From positions 1 through 59,919 of the forward strand of contig NZ_JAKVIO010000025.1 in the NCBI RefSeq assembly GCF_022601895.1: 59,919 nt of DNA, in the 5' to 3' direction. The translations under genes were made by a program, and so were the position numbers. This stretch comes from Sphingomonas sp. LaA6.9 (lineage in GTDB: Bacteria; Pseudomonadota; Alphaproteobacteria; Sphingomonadales; Sphingomonadaceae). Positions 55,525 to 59,919 of the stretch are shown here, piece by piece; positions within the stretch are counted from its first letter, which is position 1, and every line of letters starts with the position of its first letter. The notes beneath the pieces were generated by a model that saw nothing but the letters and a program-made list of their open reading frames with translations, made no database searches and had not been told where the DNA came from.

Positions 55525-56394
55525 CTATTTCCCGAACAGTTCGACCCCGAATGCCCGCACCGATGCACCGATGTCATCGCGCTCGGCCGCCAGCGCCATA
55601 TTGGCGTGGATATAGCCGGCTTTGTCGCCGCAATCGAAACGGCGTCCAGCAAAAGTCAGTCCGTGAAAGGGCTGACCTCCGATCATGTTGGCCATCGCGT
55701 CGGTCAGCTGGATTTCACCACCAGCGCCCTTTTCCTGGCGTTCGAGCACGCGCATCACCTCGGGCTGGAGGATATAGCGGCCGATCACCGAGAGATTGGA
55801 AGGCGCAGTGCCCGGCCTGGGCTTTTCGACAAGCCCCTTCACCTCGGTCAGCGCGCCATCGCGCATCCCCGGCGTGATGATGCCGTACAGGTGCGTCTGG
55901 TCCTCCGGCACCTCCTGCGCGCAGATGATGTTACCGCCCGTCTTCTCATAGGCGTCCATCATCTGCTTCAGGCAGCCGGGCTTGCCGACCATCAGGTCGT
56001 CGGCGAGCAGAACCGCGAAGGGCTCATCCCCCACAATGTCGCGTGCGCACCATACCGCATGCCCAAGCCCCATTGGTTCCTGCTGGCGGACATAGGCGAC
56101 CGAACCCGGTGCAAGGCGGGTCTGTTCGAGGATCTCGAGCGACTTGCCGCGCGACGCCATGGTCGATTCAAGCTCATAGGCGATGTCGAAATGGTCCTCG
56201 ATCGCCGATTTCCCACGACCGGTGACGAAGATGATCTGCTCGATTCCCGCCTCGCGCGCCTCATCGACCGCATATTGGATCAGCGGACGATCGACGATCG
56301 GGAGCATTTCCTTGGGCATCGCCTTGGTGGCCGGCAGGAATCGCGTGCCCAGCCCCCCCACCGGGAACACCGCCTTACGAACGCGCTTCATCAT
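55525..56394 (-). CDS. galU: UTP-glucose-1-phosphate uridylyltransferase
   Basis: 289 aa. VRKAVFPVGGLGTRFLPATK is the nucleotide loop (GGxGTRxxP), with KEMLPIVDRPLIQYAVDEAR and VEKPRPGTAPSNLSVIGRYI. Gives UDP-glucose for polysaccharides. Start at the first ATG; the second ATG is one codon later. Confidence 0.95.
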   Translation of the reverse strand: MMKRVRKAVFPVGGLGTRFLPATKAMPKEMLPIVDRPLIQYAVDEAREAGIEQIIFVTGRGKSAIEDHFDIAYELESTMASRGKSLEILEQTRLAPGSVAYVRQQEPMGLGHAVWCARDIVGDEPFAVLLADDLMVGKPGCLKQMMDAYEKTGGNIICAQEVPEDQTHLYGIITPGMRDGALTEVKGLVEKPRPGTAPSNLSVIGRYILQPEVMRVLERQEKGAGGEIQLTDAMANMIGGQPFHGLTFAGRRFDCGDKAGYIHANMALAAERDDIGASVRAFGVELFGK

Positions 56395-56458
56395 GATCCC
56401 CCATTATGCAAGAGCCCGACGCTTTGCTGATACGCCGTGGCCCGGTCAATTACATGAA

Positions 56459-57010
56459 TCAGGCATTCGCCGCAGCGGCCTTGAGCCGCGCTGCGTAGCT
56501 CTTGCGGAACTTCTGCAGCTTTGGCGCCACCACCGCCATGCAATAGGGATTCTTCGACCCTTCGCGCGCGAAATATTCCTGATGGTAATCCTCCGCAGGA
56601 TACCAGGACGCGAGCGGTTCGATCGTCGTCACGATCGGATCGTTCCAGTCGCTCGCAGCGCGCGTGATCGCCGCCCGTGCCGAAGCCTCCTGTTCGGGCG
56701 AATGCGGAAAGATCGCCGAGCGATACTGCGTGCCGATGTCGTTGCCCTGGCGGTTGAGCTGCGTCGGATCGTGGATGTGGAAAAAGATGTCGAGCAGGTC
56801 GTCATAGCTGATGATCGACGGATCGAACGTGATCCGGATCGCCTCGGCATGACCGGTCTCGCCGCTGCACACCTGCTTGTAATCGGGGTTCACCGTCTGC
56901 CCGCCCGTATAGCCGCTCTCGACCGAGGATATCCCGATCACATCGTCGTACACCGCCTCGACACACCAGAAACACCCGCCTGCCAGCGTCGCGATTTCTT
57001 CGGCCATCAT
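56459..57010 (-). CDS. msrA: Peptide methionine sulfoxide reductase A
   Basis: 183 aa. [20 protein letters not shown] contains the catalytic Cys 13 (GCFWC). [20 protein letters not shown] and [10 protein letters not shown] are typical. Two adjacent ATGs at 57010 and 57007, an AAGGA site upstream. Confidence 0.95.
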   Translation of the reverse strand: MMAEEIATLAGGCFWCVEAVYDDVIGISSVESGYTGGQTVNPDYKQVCSGETGHAEAIRITFDPSIISYDDLLDIFFHIHDPTQLNRQGNDIGTQYRSAIFPHSPEQEASARAAITRAASDWNDPIVTTIEPLASWYPAEDYHQEYFAREGSKNPYCMAVVAPKLQKFRKSYAARLKAAAANA

Positions 57011-57062
57011 TCGTCCTTTCTCAATTCGGCTCCCAAGATAGGAAGCGCGACGCAAGGCGCAA

Positions 57063-58034
57063 TCATCGCTCGGTATTGGCGGCCGCCTGGCGCAGCGCCA
57101 CGATTTCGGCCTCGAGCATCGCGACTCGCTTTTTCCAGCGCAGATGGGTTGCGTCGGAAAAGATGCCATAGCCATGTTCGGGGCCGAAGCGCCGCCAGAA
57201 ATCGGGTGCTGCCTCCATGCGGAAGCCCGCATTGGCGAGCAGCTTCAGGCTGAACTTGTCCGCCTCTATCTCGGTTTCGCGGATGCGCGCGGCATTCTTG
57301 CCGAATTTGGAGAAGAAGCCGCGCGGGATGTTCTGTGCGTCGAGACGGTCACGATGGCGCAGGATATTGTGCGCAATCTCGTGCGCCATGATCGCGGCGA
57401 ATTCGTCGTCATTGGCGAAATAGCCGACAAAGGCCGAACTGATCTGCACATAGCGGCCGTCCGCCGAGGCGTTGAGTTCGGACGATGGCTCCAGTTGGAA
57501 GCGCGACGCGCAGGCGGGGACACCCGCAAAGCCGATCGAAAGCCGTTCGCCACCGCGCACGATGTCGAGGGTCACCGGCCCTGCGACAAGCGCCTCTTCG
57601 AACTGGTCGAACACCAGCGCCATCCGGTCGAAATCGCCCTTGCCGCGCAGGCTGGCAGGAACGGCTGTGGGGACGCCGTTGATCGCAAGTACCGCATCGC
57701 CGGCGCGCACGCCCGCATCCGCCGCCGGCGTGCCCGGCAGCACCGCCGCCACGCCGGGCGCTTCGCCCAGCGTGAACAGGCGCGCCGCGGCATCACGATA
57801 TTCGCCGCCATATTGCTCGATACCATGAAGCAGCATGCCACTGGCGGGGATCCGCTCATCGCACAGCATCGCATTGGCCGTGACGATCCGGTAACCGATC
57901 CGGGCGGTGGCGATGTCGAGCGCGAGCAGCGATTCGAGCGTCTCGCGCGGCCGCTCGTCCGCAGGCGGAGATGCGGCGGCAAGCAACAGCGCCGGAACGA
58001 TCGCCAGCGTCTTTAGGCACTTCAGGAGGGGCAT
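57063..58034 (-). CDS. M48-like metallopeptidase with PDZ domain
   Basis: 323 aa. Signal peptide ([20 protein letters not shown]). A PDZ region at about 85-170 ([20 protein letters not shown]). Zinc site HEIAH at 218-222 in [20 protein letters not shown], and the third ligand in [20 protein letters not shown]. Periplasmic or outer-membrane protease by inference; role unknown. ATG at 58034 with AGGAGGGG. Confidence 0.88.
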   Translation of the reverse strand: MPLLKCLKTLAIVPALLLAAASPPADERPRETLESLLALDIATARIGYRIVTANAMLCDERIPASGMLLHGIEQYGGEYRDAAARLFTLGEAPGVAAVLPGTPAADAGVRAGDAVLAINGVPTAVPASLRGKGDFDRMALVFDQFEEALVAGPVTLDIVRGGERLSIGFAGVPACASRFQLEPSSELNASADGRYVQISSAFVGYFANDDEFAAIMAHEIAHNILRHRDRLDAQNIPRGFFSKFGKNAARIRETEIEADKFSLKLLANAGFRMEAAPDFWRRFGPEHGYGIFSDATHLRWKKRVAMLEAEIVALRQAAANTER

Positions 58035-58075
58035 GGCGAGATCATGGCACAATGCCGCGCTGCGGAACAGCCGCG

Positions 58076-59566
58076 TCAGGCGCTTTCGACGACGCTTCGC
58101 ACTGCATGCGACCAGCCCGCGAGCCTCGTCTGGCGCACGGCCGCATCGATGTCCGGCTCGAACAGGGTGACGGCGCCGCGCAGGGCGGCGGCGGCCTTCA
58201 GCGAATCGAACAGGCCCGAACCCACACCAGCAAGCATCGCCGCACCCACTGCGGTCGTCTCGACAAAGGCCGGCCGCTCGACGGGGATTGCAAGCATGTC
58301 CGCGAGATCCTGCGCCATCCAGTCATTGCCGACCATGCCGCCGTCGATCCGCAGCGTCTGCCAGTCGGCGCCATCCGCCGCGAAGGCCGATTTGAGGTCG
58401 CTGGTCTGGTGCGCCATCGCCTCGAGCGCGGCGCGCACGATATGCGCACGCCCCGTCGAAAAACTGAGCCCCGTGATCGCGGCGCGCGCCGTCGGTTTCC
58501 ACCAGGGCGCGCCGAGCCCGGTCAGCGCGGGAACGAGGTACACGCCGCCATTATCCGCAACCGAACGCGCCAGCGCCTCGCTTTCGGGCGCAGTCGCCAT
58601 CAGTCCCAGTTCATCGCGCAGCCACTGGATCAGGCTCCCCGCGACGAAGACCGACCCTTCAAGCGCATAATGCCGCTCGCCCGACAGCTGCCAGCAGATC
58701 GTCGAAAGCAGGCGGTTGCGCGACTGCGGCAGCCGCCGCCCGGTATTGGTCAGTACGAAGGCGCCCGTGCCGAAGGTAGCCTTGGTCTGGCCCGGCTCGA
58801 GGCACGCCTGGCCGATCGTCGCGGCCTGCTGGTCGCCTGCCATGCCCGTGATCGGGATCGCTGCGCCGAACAGGCCGGGATCGGTCATCCCGATCGGCCC
58901 CGCACAATCGACGATCTCGGGCAGGATCGTGCGCGGCACGCCGAACAGATCGAGCAGCCCGTCGTCCCAGCCGCTCGCGCCGATCGCCATCAGCGCGGTG
59001 CGCGAGGCATTGGTCGCATCGCTGACATGCGCACCGCCGGTCAGGCGAAAGACGAGGTAGCTCTCGACCGTGCCCACCGCCAGATTGTCGCCGGCCTCGC
59101 GCAGCTGCGGCCAGTGCTCGAGCGCCCAGCCGATCTTGCTCGCCGAGAAATAGGGGTCGAGCAGCAGCCCGGTACGCGCCTGTACGCCTGGCTCCTCGCC
59201 GCGCTCCTTCAACTCCGCGCAGCGCCCGGCGGTGCGCCTGTCCTGCCAGACGATCGCGGGCGCGAGCGGTTCGCCCGTGCGCCGGTCCCAGAACACGACG
59301 GTCTCGCGCTGGTTGGTGATCCCGATACACGCGATCGCCGCGGCTCCGCCCGCCCGCTCCACCATCTCGCGCGCGCATTTGAGCGTCAGCGCCCAGATTT
59401 CGGCGGCATCGTGCTCGACGAGGCCGGGTGCGGGATAATGCTGGCTGATCGGCGCCTGCGCCTGACCGAGCCGCACGCCGTCCGCTGAAAACAGCATGGC
59501 GCGGGTCGAGGTCGTGCCCTCGTCAATGACGAGTATCTTGTCGACGGATTTCGGCATCGCCCCCAT
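58076..59566 (-). CDS. glpK: Glycerol kinase
   Basis: 496 aa, FGGY family. ILVIDEGTTSTRAMLFSADG, IGITNQRETVVFWDRRTGEP and LRIDGGMVGNDWMAQDLADM are the glycerol kinase signatures, with the ATP loop FGTGAFVLTNTG. Phosphorylates glycerol. An ATG at 59557 (MPKSVDKI) is equally possible. No glycerol facilitator or glpD is next to it. Confidence 0.94.
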   Translation of the reverse strand: MGAMPKSVDKILVIDEGTTSTRAMLFSADGVRLGQAQAPISQHYPAPGLVEHDAAEIWALTLKCAREMVERAGGAAAIACIGITNQRETVVFWDRRTGEPLAPAIVWQDRRTAGRCAELKERGEEPGVQARTGLLLDPYFSASKIGWALEHWPQLREAGDNLAVGTVESYLVFRLTGGAHVSDATNASRTALMAIGASGWDDGLLDLFGVPRTILPEIVDCAGPIGMTDPGLFGAAIPITGMAGDQQAATIGQACLEPGQTKATFGTGAFVLTNTGRRLPQSRNRLLSTICWQLSGERHYALEGSVFVAGSLIQWLRDELGLMATAPESEALARSVADNGGVYLVPALTGLGAPWWKPTARAAITGLSFSTGRAHIVRAALEAMAHQTSDLKSAFAADGADWQTLRIDGGMVGNDWMAQDLADMLAIPVERPAFVETTAVGAAMLAGVGSGLFDSLKAAAALRGAVTLFEPDIDAAVRQTRLAGWSHAVRSVVESA

Positions 59567-59625
59567 GGCCCATTTCAATCATAACTGCCGCCCGTGCGAA
59601 AGCCACGAATGGCAAGGGTGTGGCC

Positions 59626-59919
59626 TCAGGCCTCGCCGCGCGTCTCGATCAGTGCGGCCGCGATCGCCTCGGTCGGCGACTTGCCGCCCCACAGCACGAA
59701 CTGGAAGACGGGATAGAAGCGCTCGCATTCGTCGATCGCGGTCTCGACGAGCAGTTCGACCTGTTCGAGCGAGAGGTGATAATCCTCCTGCCCGTCGAGC
59801 AGCGCGGCGTGACGGAACAGCACGATCCCGCTCGACGACCACAGCTCGAAATGACCGAGCCACAGCTGCTCGTTGATAAGCCCGAGCGTCTCGTACATGG
59901 CGGCGCGTTTTTCGACCGC
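59626..59919 (-). CDS. YbjN domain protein, 3' part only
   Basis: The reading frame is open to the window edge, so the 5' end lies outside. The visible 97 residues (YETLGLINEQLWLGHFELWS, then AIDECERFYPVFQFVLWGGK) match the end of the YbjN domain, a type III-secretion-chaperone-like fold of unknown function. 59 nt before glpK. Confidence 0.88.
   Translation of the reverse strand, partial: AVEKRAAMYETLGLINEQLWLGHFELWSSSGIVLFRHAALLDGQEDYHLSLEQVELLVETAIDECERFYPVFQFVLWGGKSPTEAIAAALIETRGEA

Overview
The window reads as chromosomal DNA of a sphingomonad (Alphaproteobacteria, Sphingomonadaceae; Sphingopyxis- or Sphingomonas-like, genus not provable here). Grounds: high GC, ATGA/GTGA-coupled gene pairs, a CcrM (GANTC) methyltransferase beside rnhB, the alphaproteobacterial F1-ATPase zeta inhibitor, and many sphingomonad-type hypothetical proteins.

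Bases 1-7284 are mobile DNA stacked on a tRNA-Leu(UAA) target. The same 55-bp tRNA 3' end (anticodon loop through CCA) occurs at 1562-1616 and 7230-7284 without a 5' half, so two elements appear to sit in tandem, with the intact tRNA presumably left of the window. The left one (1-1616) carries ardA, a small conserved partner and a decayed copy of that partner. The right one (1617-7229) is a wrecked prophage: integrase stub, excisionase-like gene, nuclease fragment, tail chaperone, a lipoprotein and brnTA cargo, a tape-measure gene with a nonsense codon that runs into the end of an IS3-family transposase, then a RelE-like toxin-antitoxin pair and an HTH gene.

7285-19227 is mostly plus strand: a tripartite MFS/HlyD/OMF efflux operon, DoxX, nitroreductase, LysR, a HerA-like ATPase, ferredoxin-NADP reductase, a solitary solute-binding lipoprotein and a DUF4112 protein. 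19224-25865 is minus strand: an MBL-DUF4230-nadA-nadC-RNase T2 run and a blaI/M56-peptidase operon with twin palindromic operators and a third gene that repeats the tail of the M56 protein. 25925-26323 has no convincing gene but holds strong hairpins.

26324-33879 (plus): GST, serine hydrolase, leuC/leuD with an AHL-lactonase-like gene between them, quinone oxidoreductase, then zeta-inhibitor/bolA/grxD. 33905-42092 (minus): epimerase, scoAB, folP-ccrM (with five GANTC sites upstream of ccrM) and glmM-DUF1272-thiD/VOC-rnhB. 42201-59919: aldo/keto reductase, sulfatase, NnrU, two amidohydrolases with a POT peptide transporter, nitroreductase, GntR, acyl-CoA dehydrogenase, Sua5/TsaC, AqpZ, GalU, MsrA, an M48-type protease, GlpK and the 3' part of a YbjN gene.

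No complete tRNA, rRNA, CRISPR array or replication origin was seen. The most unusual features are the tandem att architecture, the frameshifted brnT, the M56 operon with its duplicated module, the GANTC cluster before ccrM, the thiD-VOC fusion, the lactonase inside leuCD and the structured intergenic region near 26.1 kb.
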